DNA of 64,000 nt from Cyanosarcina radialis HA8281-LM2. Its GTDB lineage: Bacteria; Cyanobacteriota; Cyanobacteriia; Cyanobacteriales; CCAP-1448. Below, piece by piece: positions 25,654-33,581 of this stretch. Under the pieces are notes generated by a model. The model was not told where the DNA came from and searched no databases. It saw only the letters and a list, made by a program, of their open reading frames with translations. The position numbers and the translations under genes are program-made. Each line of letters begins with the position of its first letter. Within the stretch, counting starts at the first letter, position 1. The stretch lies in the NCBI GenBank assembly GCA_019359615.1, contig JAHHHA010000028.1:1-64000 (forward strand), given 5' to 3'.

Positions 25654-26070
25654 ATGAAACGCCTGCGTTTTTCTCAATTTTTTGGCGGAGGAGCGATCGT
25701 AGCAGGTTTAGCAATTTTGCCCCTGGCTTTACCTGCAACTGCTAGCAATATTCCCAGTGCCAACAACTACCAAATCGGTCGTCATGGGATGCCCAAGCTA
25801 AGTTCGATGAATCACATTCGACTAACCCAATCGACATCAAACGAGGGTATCGGTGGCGGCACAAACAGCACGGGGGGCGATAAATACCAAGGGATGAGCG
25901 ATTACCAAATCGGTCGTCACGGCTTGCCAGAGTCAAGTTCGATGAATCCCGTTCGATCGACTCAATCGACATCAAATGATGGCATAGGTGGCGGCACAAA
26001 CAGCACGGAAAACGACAAATATCAAGGTACGAACGATTATCAAAGAGGTCGTCATGGAATGTCGCAGTAG
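25654..26070 (+). CDS. Secreted 45-residue-repeat protein with GRHGM motifs
   Basis: A 138-residue protein not recognised as any family. A signal peptide (about 1-31, LPATASN) is followed by two full 45-residue repeats and a partial third: (N/D)YQIGRHG(M/L)P..SSMN..R.TQSTSN.GIGGGTNST..DKYQG, ending DYQRGRHGMSQ. RBS GGAGGG precedes the ATG. His, Met and Asn/Gln richness with no Cys suggests weak copper binding or a matrix protein, which is inference. It shares its promoter module with the SbnA-like operon located 2.6 kb upstream and precedes the second RND pump. The repeats are nearly identical at the DNA level too, so it expanded recently. Confidence 0.75.
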   Translation: MKRLRFSQFFGGGAIVAGLAILPLALPATASNIPSANNYQIGRHGMPKLSSMNHIRLTQSTSNEGIGGGTNSTGGDKYQGMSDYQIGRHGLPESSSMNPVRSTQSTSNDGIGGGTNSTENDKYQGTNDYQRGRHGMSQ

Positions 26071-26210
26071 TTGAGTTCGATTCTTCATTTGGCTAAAACT
26101 CAGAATTTATGGTGTCGAGCTAATCGCTCGACATTATTTTTGAGCGTAGAAAGAGTTAGCCGATCGACGATCGCTGGGGATGGCTGCGATCACCGATCGA
26201 ATCGGGGGCA

Positions 26211-26228
26211 ATTTCATCCTGATTTTAT
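26211..26228 (+). promoter_or_regulatory. CopR-like direct repeat upstream of the second RND pump
   Basis: ATTTCAT-CCTGA-TTTTAT (one mismatch in the second half), 83 bp before the RND start and followed by ATTTCCCTGC as at 25563. Confidence 0.55.
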
Positions 26229-26310
26229 ATTTCCCTGCCATACTGCCTCTAAACCTGTTGAATTGACGTAGGGGTCGATCGTGGCTAGAGCGATCGAAGA
26301 TTAAATTGCT

Positions 26311-29300
26311 ATGCTCAATACGATTTTGAAGTGGTCGATCGTCCAACGCTGGTTGGTGGTAATTGGGGCAATTTTGATAACGATTTTGGGAACTTACAAC
26401 CTGACCCAAATGCCCCTAGATGTATTCCCCGATTTTGCTCCACCTCAAGTCGAGATTCAAACCGAAGCGCCAGGATTGGCTCCCGAAGAAGTGGAGTCCT
26501 TGATTACGCTGCCGATCGAAAGTGCGGTGAATGGTACTCCCGGCGTGGAAACGGTGCGATCGTCCTCTGCGGTGAGTATCTCGGTGGTGAGGGTGATTTT
26601 CAATTGGGGTACGGAGGTTTATCGCGCCAGACAACTGGTGGCAGAACGATTGCAGCAAGTGCAGGAAAAGCTGCCAGCAGGTGCGGGAACGCCCCAAATC
26701 TCTCCAGTTTCCTCCCCCATCGGCACCGTTCTGATGTATGCCTTTACCGCCAAGACTACCCCGTTGATGGACGTGCGGCGGCTGGTCGATCGAGATGTAA
26801 CCAATCGGTTGCTGGCGGTTCCGGGGGTATCCCAAGTTATTGCCTATGGTGGAGACGTGCGGCAGTATCAGGTATTAGTCGATCCGGCCAAGTTGGTGGC
26901 CTTTAACGTCTCGCTGCCAGAGGTGACGGAAGCAGCTTCAGCCGCCAACGTCAATGCTGCTGGAGGCTTCCTCACCACCCCCGATCGAGAGACGATCGTT
27001 CGGGGCGTAGGACGACTCGAATCGATCGAGCAACTGGAGGAATCGGTGGTTACCGCTCGCAACGGCCAGCCCGTGCTGCTGCGGGATGTAGCCCGAGTGG
27101 AAGTGGGAGCGGCCTTGAAACGAGGAGATGGCAGTTTCGACGGTCAACCCGCCATTATTGTGGTCGTCAACAAGCAGCCGACGAACGACACCCCTACCGT
27201 GACGCGGGCGATCGAGCGGGCGATGGCAGAAGTTAAAGCCGGACTCCCGGAAGATGTGACGGTGACGGAAACGTTTCGCCAAGAAAACTTTATCGATGCC
27301 TCGATCGAAAACGTCATCGGTTCGTTGCGGGACGGCACGATTATCGTCTCGGTGATTTTGCTGTTGTTCCTGATGAACTGGCGCACCGCAGTCATTACCC
27401 TCAGCGCCATTCCCTTGTCGGTGCTGGTGGGAATGTTGATTTTGAATGCCTTCGGGCAGGGCATCAACACCATGACTCTGGGGGGATTGGCAGTAGCGAT
27501 CGGATCGGTGGTGGACGACTCAATTGTCGATATGGAAAATGCCTACCGGGGATTGCGAAAGAATCAGCTAGCAGGCACTCCAGAGCATCCGTTTAAGATT
27601 GTCTACGACACGTCTGTAGAAGTCAGGGTCAGCGTCATCTTTTCCACCGTCATCATCGCGGTGGTCTTTGCCCCGATTTTCAGCCTCACGGGGGTCGAAG
27701 GGCGGATTTTTGCCCCCATGGGGGTGGCTTATTTAGTGTCCATCTTCGCTTCCACCTTAGTGGCCATGACCCTCTCACCGGCCTTATGCGCGATCTTGCT
27801 GGCAAATCGTCCGCTGCCCAGCGATGAAACCTGGGTGGCAGCTTTTTCTCAGCGGCTCTATCGCCCCGCCCTCCAGTTTGCTATGAGTCGCGCCAAGGTG
27901 GTACTGGCGATCGCCGTAGGTTCGTTAGTTGCCTCTCTCATCCTATTTTCCAGCCTGGGACGGGTGTTCTTGCCAGAATTTCAAGAGCCTTCCCTGGTGA
28001 ATGCTATGCTGCTCTATCCGGGTGTTTCCTTAGAGGCCACCAATCGCTCTGGGTTGGCGATGCAAGCTGCCCTCAAGGACGATCCGCGCTTTGCCACCGT
28101 GCAGTTACGAGCCGGACGAGCGCCCGGAGATGCCGATGCTGGGGGGGTGAATCTAGGGCATTTGGATGTGGAATTGAGCCAGGAAGGTTTGAAAGATCGG
28201 GAAGGATCGCTAGAAAAGCTCCGCCAAGAATTTGCTCGGATTCCGGGGATTGCGCCCAGCGTCGGCGGTTTTATTACCCATCGCATGGATGAAGTGCTAT
28301 CGGGGGTACGGAGCGCGATCGCGATTAAAATCTTCGGCCCCGATTTAGACGAACTCCGTTCGATCGGCAGCGAAGTCGAAGCGGCTATCGGCAACGTCGA
28401 TGGCTTGGTCGATCTCCAACTCGAACCCCAAGTGCCGATCCGACAGGTACAGATCGAATTCGATCGATCGGCAGCAGCCCGTTACGGTTTGACAGTAGGG
28501 CGGATCTCTGAAATTGTCGAAACGGCCATGAACGGTCGCGTCGTCTCTCAAGTGCTAGAACAACAACAACTGTTCGACCTGCTGGTTTGGTTGCAAGCTG
28601 GGGCGCGGAACAACTTGGATACTATTCGCAACTTGCTAATCGACACCCCTACAGGTCAGAAAATTCCTCTGGCACAAGTCGCTCGGATCGATTATGGCAC
28701 TGGCCCGAACACCATCAACCGAGAGAACGTATCCCGCTTAATCGTGGTATCGGCCAACGTTACCGGACGGGATTTAGGCTCCGTGGTGGCAGAAATTCAA
28801 ACCAGGGTGAAGGAAGCGATCGAACTTCCCTCTGGTTATTTCATTCAATACGGCGGGCAATTTGAGTCAGAACAGCGGGCCAGCCGTAATTTATTGGTGT
28901 TTGGCGGGTTGGCGATCGCGGTAATTTCGATTCTGATGTACTTCGCCGTTAAATCGATCGCTGGGATGCTGATGATTATGATTAACTTACCTCTAGCTTT
29001 AGTGGGGGGCATCTTTTCGATCGCGCTAGGGGGCGGTATCGTTTCGGTGGCCTCCCTGGTCGGTTTTATTACCCTCTTTGGCGTGGCTACCCGCAACGGC
29101 TTACTGCTGGTAGACAACTACAATACTAAATTGGCCAAAGGCATGGCACTCCGACAGGTAATTTACGAGGGTTCGATGGAGCGACTCGTAGCTATCTTGA
29201 TGACGGCTTTAACCTCGGCATTAGGTATGGTTCCTCTGGTTATCGGCATTGGGGCTGGAAAAGAAATTCTGCAACCGTTAGGAATTGTAGTGCTGGGAGG

Positions 29301-29427
29301 GCTGTTTACCTCTACGGCTCTCACCCTGCTGGTACTGCCTGCTCTCTACTCGTTGTTTGGGTCAAAGCTAGCGAAGCCGTCACTAGGGGTGCGTGAGGCC
29401 AAAGAGGTGTCTTATACGACCTGGTAA
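26311..29427 (+). CDS. Heavy-metal efflux RND transporter (CusA/CzcA family), second copy
   Basis: A 1038-residue paralogue of the pump at 11730-14894, with the same start (MLNxIxKWSIxQRWLVV), TM4 signature AIGSVVDDSIVDMEN and TM6 region FAPIFSLTGVEGRIFAPMG. The two share most residues in the membrane parts, so substrate range should be close. Codon usage is much richer in G/C than in the first copy, indicating separate ancestry rather than recent duplication. No adaptor gene adjoins. A CopR-like box lies upstream. The last 15 residues (GVREAKEVSYTTW) are poorly conserved. Confidence 0.92.
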   Translation: MLNTILKWSIVQRWLVVIGAILITILGTYNLTQMPLDVFPDFAPPQVEIQTEAPGLAPEEVESLITLPIESAVNGTPGVETVRSSSAVSISVVRVIFNWGTEVYRARQLVAERLQQVQEKLPAGAGTPQISPVSSPIGTVLMYAFTAKTTPLMDVRRLVDRDVTNRLLAVPGVSQVIAYGGDVRQYQVLVDPAKLVAFNVSLPEVTEAASAANVNAAGGFLTTPDRETIVRGVGRLESIEQLEESVVTARNGQPVLLRDVARVEVGAALKRGDGSFDGQPAIIVVVNKQPTNDTPTVTRAIERAMAEVKAGLPEDVTVTETFRQENFIDASIENVIGSLRDGTIIVSVILLLFLMNWRTAVITLSAIPLSVLVGMLILNAFGQGINTMTLGGLAVAIGSVVDDSIVDMENAYRGLRKNQLAGTPEHPFKIVYDTSVEVRVSVIFSTVIIAVVFAPIFSLTGVEGRIFAPMGVAYLVSIFASTLVAMTLSPALCAILLANRPLPSDETWVAAFSQRLYRPALQFAMSRAKVVLAIAVGSLVASLILFSSLGRVFLPEFQEPSLVNAMLLYPGVSLEATNRSGLAMQAALKDDPRFATVQLRAGRAPGDADAGGVNLGHLDVELSQEGLKDREGSLEKLRQEFARIPGIAPSVGGFITHRMDEVLSGVRSAIAIKIFGPDLDELRSIGSEVEAAIGNVDGLVDLQLEPQVPIRQVQIEFDRSAAARYGLTVGRISEIVETAMNGRVVSQVLEQQQLFDLLVWLQAGARNNLDTIRNLLIDTPTGQKIPLAQVARIDYGTGPNTINRENVSRLIVVSANVTGRDLGSVVAEIQTRVKEAIELPSGYFIQYGGQFESEQRASRNLLVFGGLAIAVISILMYFAVKSIAGMLMIMINLPLALVGGIFSIALGGGIVSVASLVGFITLFGVATRNGLLLVDNYNTKLAKGMALRQVIYEGSMERLVAILMTALTSALGMVPLVIGIGAGKEILQPLGIVVLGGLFTSTALTLLVLPALYSLFGSKLAKPSLGVREAKEVSYTTW

Positions 29428-29524
29428 TACCATAGTGAAACCCAACTAAAACTCTTTCCTGATGTTGGGTTTCAGAATCGCTGATGCTGTTGGCGAATTG
29501 TTTCTTTATATATGAGCCATAGAT

Positions 29525-29917
29525 TTAAGGAATATAAACCCGACCCACTCCCATATAGTTCTCAATATCAAATAGAATCTCAACTAAACGACTGGCACAT
29601 CGTTCGCGATAACTCTGCTCGTCAAGCCTTTCTTTATTACCAATCGTCACTACCGGAAGCGATTGCATGGTATTTTCTTCGCGAATTATTTGCTCTAGCG
29701 AATCCTCTCCCTTCATGTTTCGATTTGTTGTCAAAATAATCATCCGATTGGTTTGAGCAGCCTGCCACACCAAACGATCGCTACTGTTTGCCAGTAAGCC
29801 AACTTCCTCGAATCCAACAAAGCGAATTGGCATCAGTTCGAGCCATCCCTCAGCCGCGATCGTACCCCAAAGCAATGCTGCTTGTCCCCTCAAGTTGTAG
29901 TCAACTAGAAAATTCAT
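29525..29917 (-). CDS. DUF5615 PIN-like toxin candidate
   Basis: A 130-residue protein of the DUF5615 (Mut7-C-like PIN) type. MNFLVDYNLRGQ gives the first acidic position and DRLVWQAAQTNRMIILTTNRN the second conserved block, with Asp/Asn at PIN-like metal-site positions. It overlaps the DUF433 gene by 4 bp, which is the usual DUF433-DUF5615 toxin-antitoxin arrangement in cyanobacteria. It is probably an RNase-type toxin kept in check by the partner. The expected Asp in TTDxD is Asn (TTNRN), so activity is uncertain. Confidence 0.8.
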   Translation of the reverse strand: MNFLVDYNLRGQAALLWGTIAAEGWLELMPIRFVGFEEVGLLANSSDRLVWQAAQTNRMIILTTNRNMKGEDSLEQIIREENTMQSLPVVTIGNKERLDEQSYRERCASRLVEILFDIENYMGVGRVYIP

Positions 29918-30315
29918 ATTTTGGATTCAAGCCTGTCTTTCCAAGCTTGAAGTTTAATATAGGCAGCCTCTTGACCTGGTTTGGGAGGCGTTGCCGCCAC
30001 ACGAGCAAAGTGTTGGCGATTGCGTTCTTCCCAATATTGCCGATTATCTTCTGCCATTTGCAAAACTTCTTGGTACTCAGCCTCTACTTCAGCTTGATGA
30101 GCTTTGATATAAGAGAGAGCAGCATTCACTTGAACATCTGTAAGACAAAGCTTTTCGCGAATCAGCTTTGCAGGATAGCCAGCCATTAGGTAGTCCATCA
30201 CATCATAAAGAGTGATGCGGGTTCCGGCGATCGCCAATCCACCTTCTGTTCTGATGATTGCTGCTTGCCGATCGAATGCTGGTTCATCAAATGCAGGAAT
30301 CATAGTCACTTCCAA
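29914..30315 (-). CDS. DUF433 antitoxin
   Basis: A 133-residue DUF433 protein with the family core IIRTEGGLAIAGTRITLYDVMDYLMAGYPAKLIREKLCLTD (about 20-60; a helix-turn-helix type domain), followed by a charged helical tail that likely covers the toxin. It is the upstream gene of the pair. A 23-bp palindrome sits just upstream (30336-30358), suitable for autoregulation. The start may also be the ATG at 30303. Confidence 0.85.
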   Translation of the reverse strand: MEVTMIPAFDEPAFDRQAAIIRTEGGLAIAGTRITLYDVMDYLMAGYPAKLIREKLCLTDVQVNAALSYIKAHQAEVEAEYQEVLQMAEDNRQYWEERNRQHFARVAATPPKPGQEAAYIKLQAWKDRLESKI

Positions 30316-30335
30316 AAAACTGTCTCGATCTTAAA

Positions 30336-30358
30336 CGACTTGGAAAGTTACCAAGTCG
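30336..30358. promoter_or_regulatory. Palindrome upstream of the DUF433/DUF5615 pair
   Basis: CGACTTGG-aaagtta-CCAAGTCG, a perfect 8-bp inverted repeat 21-43 bp before the antitoxin start. Position and symmetry suit an autoregulatory operator. Confidence 0.5.
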
Positions 30359-30515
30359 CGTGCCAAGACTTCCTGACCGTACTTGTATTGCTGGTAGCCG
30401 ATCGCCAATAGACTAAGTTGGATTTTGGATGAAAGGATTTTGGATTGCCAATAGGCTTCTCCGTCTGGATTTGGCTAGTCTATCTGCACAGTTCTTTTTT
30501 CAGGCTTGGTATGAC

Positions 30516-31211
30516 TTACTCGATACGAATAATGTCTCTCATGCCCAGCCAATTGTATCGTCGCATTCCCCAAGGTAGTCCAATGAGGAGGATGAGAAAA
30601 ATGATGGAAAAGGCAATTCCCAAGGGTGAGTCTAAAGTAAAGGCTGTTCCCATAAAAGTTAGCAGAAAGGTCGAAGGAATCATGCCCAACAAAGTGGCAA
30701 TAGCGTAGATCGGCAACGAAAGACCTGTGATTCCAGCCGCATAGCTGATTAAGTCAAAGGAAAAAACTGGCAGCAGGCGGGTAATGAAGATCGACCAACC
30801 CAGAAAAACTTCTCCTCGCTGCTTGGAGAAATAGACTACTTTTCCAGTTAAAGCGACGATCGCCGAACGCCCTAAAGTGCGACCCAAAAAGTATGCAATT
30901 AAACTCCCTAAAAAACCGCCGATGACACTGTAAATCCCAGCTAGAATCGGGCCCCAAATGGCTCCGGCTACGACGGCTAATGGGGCGCTAGGAATTGGAC
31001 TGATGACTACCGATAAAACCAGCACGCCGACGTAAACTAACGGCCCGAATAATCCCAAGTTTTTTACTGCTTGCTGAAAACCTGTAGGGGTAAATAGGTT
31101 GAGACTGGGACGCTGCAACCACAAACAGAATAGAAAACACAGGAGTAAGAGCGCCAGGGCAATGCTGTTTTGATGATTAAAGCAAACTCGTACCCGATTG
31201 AATCTCCTCAT
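30516..31211 (-). CDS. TVP38/TMEM64 (DedA-like, VTT-domain) membrane protein
   Basis: Start placed at the ATG at 31211 (MRRFNRVRVCF), which overlaps the DUF3105 stop by 4 bp. The 231 residues have an N-terminal helix, then the VTT core: SPIPSAPLAVVAGAIWGPILAGIYSVIGGFLGSLIAYFLGR (about 75-115) with the GxxxG/R pattern, and ITRLLPVFSFDLISYAAG followed by PST. VTT proteins are lipid scramblases or transport factors. In bacteria such genes are often found in mercury and other metal loci. It is the last gene of a three-gene operon led by the beta-propeller gene. Confidence 0.85.
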   Translation of the reverse strand: MRRFNRVRVCFNHQNSIALALLLLCFLFCLWLQRPSLNLFTPTGFQQAVKNLGLFGPLVYVGVLVLSVVISPIPSAPLAVVAGAIWGPILAGIYSVIGGFLGSLIAYFLGRTLGRSAIVALTGKVVYFSKQRGEVFLGWSIFITRLLPVFSFDLISYAAGITGLSLPIYAIATLLGMIPSTFLLTFMGTAFTLDSPLGIAFSIIFLILLIGLPWGMRRYNWLGMRDIIRIE

Positions 31212-31858
31212 AGAGGACACTGACCTTGTTGGCATTCAGGACTGCGGGCAATATGAGCGTCATAAAAAGCTTTAATTTTCTGAGAATCAAAGCGATCTAG
31301 CTTTTGTAAGTAGCCCCAAGCAGTCAGAACGATCGCGGTATCTAAATTCTTTCTGGGCGTAACGACGATCCGAGGATTAGTAGCAGTTAGTTCCTTGGCT
31401 AAGGTTTTGATTTGGGCTAACTCCTCACCCTTGAGGCGATCGGGATTGTAGCTGATAATTATGCCGCCGTGTTCCAGATTGTGAACTAGCCGTTCGTCCA
31501 GCGGTGGTCGATCGTAAATCCCCCAGGCGGCTGGACGTTCGTAGTGAGGACCAGAAGTGGGCGGATTGGAGTTATATTTGACTCGTTGGCTCTCTGGTAC
31601 GTGCTTCTGACCTAAATTAGGAAAAGTAGTACCAGGTAGAGTTACTCCAGGAGAAGGGGGAGGTAGTGCCTTTCCTGGGTCAGTTACCGTGAAGGTTTCA
31701 ACTAAACCTCGACCATTTTTGGCATCATGTTGTGGCTGTTTGGGTTTTTGGGTAAGAGCCAGCACGACTACTAATCCTACAACACTAAAGGGAATCAGCA
31801 ACCAACTATTGGAGAGCAAGCGTGCTTTCATAGTTTGACTGGGCCGTCGGTTAGTCAT
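31208..31858 (-). CDS. DUF3105 membrane-anchored protein
   Basis: A 216-residue protein with one N-terminal helix (about 15-35) and a periplasmic DUF3105 domain. The family signature NPPTSGPHYERPAAWGIYDRPPLDERLVHNLEHGG is at about 92-128, rich in His and Tyr that could bind a metal, and a Cys pair ends the protein (SPECQQGQCPL). The function of the family is not established. Translational coupling to the TVP38 gene (4-bp overlap) and proximity to the propeller protein (16 bp) mark an operon under a MerR-type operator. Confidence 0.85.
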   Translation of the reverse strand: MTNRRPSQTMKARLLSNSWLLIPFSVVGLVVVLALTQKPKQPQHDAKNGRGLVETFTVTDPGKALPPPSPGVTLPGTTFPNLGQKHVPESQRVKYNSNPPTSGPHYERPAAWGIYDRPPLDERLVHNLEHGGIIISYNPDRLKGEELAQIKTLAKELTATNPRIVVTPRKNLDTAIVLTAWGYLQKLDRFDSQKIKAFYDAHIARSPECQQGQCPL

Positions 31859-31874
31859 GAATCCGTACTCCCGA

Positions 31875-32894
31875 TTAAACTAACTGTTTCCAAGTTTTTC
31901 CCCCATCTGGAGACTGAAAAAGGGTGTTCCTGTCGTTGATGGCGTAAAGAATTTGGGGTTTGCTAGGAGCGATCGCCATATATACTATTGTTCCTTTAGT
32001 TCCATTACCCAATTTTTCCCACGTCTTGCCACCATCTCGGCTGCGATACAAACCAGGAGATGACTTGAGGAAGCGATACCCATACATGACAGTAATTTCT
32101 CCCTGGTTCTCCAAGGCCAGACCGATAATTGGGGCATCTTGGGTATTGGGTACTAGCGCCCAGTTACTGCCACTATTGGTACTTTGGTACAAACCGAGGC
32201 GGGTAGTGGCAAAGACGCGATCTGGATTAACTGGATCGACAGCCAGACTGAAGGGGGCAGCGCGTAGCCCTGCCATCAGCGGTTGAGTCCAGGTTTTACC
32301 ACCATCGGTGGAAACGTGTAACCCTCGGGCCCCAGAAGCAGGCCAACCATAAAAGACATTGGGGTTGCTAGGAGCGATCGCCATTGCATGAAGATCTACT
32401 CCTGGCAGGGAAATCTGTTTCCAGTTTCGTCCTTGATTTTCCGTAATTTGAAAGCCCAGATTACCCCCACTGTGAGGATGTCCGCTGGCATAAAAGCGTT
32501 GCGAGTCAGTGGGATGAGCGGTGAAACCCATGTAGTCTGCCCTTTCTTTTTCTGGCTCCATCCAGAACCACTCTCCAGTTTCAGAACGTTTCAGCAGTCC
32601 GTTGTGACTGGCGACATAAAGGACTTGAGGGTTGTCGGGATTGACTGCCAAGCCATGAACGTGATTGTTGGCTTGCCAATTCACTGCCTTTTCCAGAGAG
32701 GCATCGACATTAGTTGGTTGAGTAGAGGATTGACTAATCGAGCGATCGCTAGTTGCCTGCTGACTGGAACGACCGAACCACGCCCCTATTCCTCCGCCTA
32801 GAAACAAAGCCGTAGTTACGGGGATGGCGCAGCAAGCTATCATCGCTATCGGCATCCATTTCATCCATCGATTGTTAGTATCTGGCTGACTCAT
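31875..32894 (-). CDS. F510_1955/YCF48-like beta-propeller protein
   Basis: A 339-residue protein with an N-terminal membrane helix (about 13-35) and a periplasmic BNR/sortilin-type propeller. Blades show the Asp-box repeats S.D.GKTW (for example VSTDGGKTW, SRDGGKTW, SPDGGKTW) spaced about 40-50 residues apart. It also has HVHGLAVNPDNPQVLYVASHNGL, characteristic of the F510_1955 family that is annotated as glycosylhydrolase but lacks proven activity. It heads the operon with DUF3105 and TVP38 and is divergent from a MerR regulator across a palindromic operator. Confidence 0.82.
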   Translation of the reverse strand: MSQPDTNNRWMKWMPIAMIACCAIPVTTALFLGGGIGAWFGRSSQQATSDRSISQSSTQPTNVDASLEKAVNWQANNHVHGLAVNPDNPQVLYVASHNGLLKRSETGEWFWMEPEKERADYMGFTAHPTDSQRFYASGHPHSGGNLGFQITENQGRNWKQISLPGVDLHAMAIAPSNPNVFYGWPASGARGLHVSTDGGKTWTQPLMAGLRAAPFSLAVDPVNPDRVFATTRLGLYQSTNSGSNWALVPNTQDAPIIGLALENQGEITVMYGYRFLKSSPGLYRSRDGGKTWEKLGNGTKGTIVYMAIAPSKPQILYAINDRNTLFQSPDGGKTWKQLV

Positions 32895-32930
32895 CTGATT
32901 CTTGCCTCAAGTTTTTGCCTAGTCTTCACT

Positions 32931-32966
32931 ATTCTTGACTCTATAGTCGGCTGTAGAGTCAAGAAT
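32931..32966. promoter_or_regulatory. Divergent MerR-type operator, 13-bp perfect arms
   Basis: ATTCTTGACTCTA and its exact complement TAGAGTCAAGAAT flank a 10-bp centre. It contains TTGACTCTATAG...CTGTAGAGT, close to ZntR/PbrR/CadR-type operators, and TTGACT and a TATTCT/AGAATA are readable in both directions. It separates the propeller operon (start 37 bp away) from the MerR gene (start 130 bp away). Confidence 0.75.
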
Positions 32967-33095
32967 ATAGTTAATAAACTTCACAAAGAATAGCGGTCTG
33001 TTTACTATCGATCGGCAAGTCAACGATTTTGTTGCCGAAGGAATGTCCGCTACGATCGAAGGCACGATCGGGTAAATCGAGTTGGGAGACGTAAT

Positions 33096-33518
33096 ATGTT
33101 AGCTCAAAAGCAAAAGCCACTTTTAATCGGTCAGGTAGCCGAACAAAGCGGAATCCCGATCGGGACAATTCGCTATTATGAAGCTCTAGGTTTGCTGAAG
33201 TCATCAGGTCGCACAGGGGGAGGCTTCCGACAGTTTTCACCGCAGATATTAACTCGCTTGGAGTTCATCAAACGCGCTCAGAGCCTTGGTCTTAGCCTGG
33301 AGGAAATCAGAGAAATTCTTCAGGTTTACGATCTAGGAAAACCGCCCTGCGGTGAGATTAAAGAAAAGCTAGAAGGTAAGCTTTTGGAGATTGACTGCCA
33401 GATCCAGCAATTGTTGACCTTGCGTGCAGAATTACAAGAACTACTTTTGGGGTGGCAGTCTCTTCCAGAGTTACAGAATGAAGTCATATGTCCTATTATT
33501 CAGGCAGATAACACCTAA
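33096..33518 (+). CDS. MerR-family metal-responsive regulator
   Basis: A 140-residue MerR activator. The winged-helix start LIGQVAEQSGIPIGTIRYYEALGLL (10-34) is canonical, followed by the dimer helix and a C-terminal metal loop. Cys85 (PPCGEIK) matches the first ligand used by divalent sensors such as MerR/ZntR, and Cys132 lies in ICPII; Cys101 is additional. That favours Hg, Cd, Pb or Zn over Cu(I), where the first position is Ser. It is divergent from the propeller/DUF3105/TVP38 operon and likely controls it through the 32931 operator. Confidence 0.85.
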   Translation: MLAQKQKPLLIGQVAEQSGIPIGTIRYYEALGLLKSSGRTGGGFRQFSPQILTRLEFIKRAQSLGLSLEEIREILQVYDLGKPPCGEIKEKLEGKLLEIDCQIQQLLTLRAELQELLLGWQSLPELQNEVICPIIQADNT

Positions 33519-33581
33519 TCGCGATTGCCCGATCGATCTATTTTTAAAAACTAGCTACTCGTAGGCAACGAGAGTGTCAAT

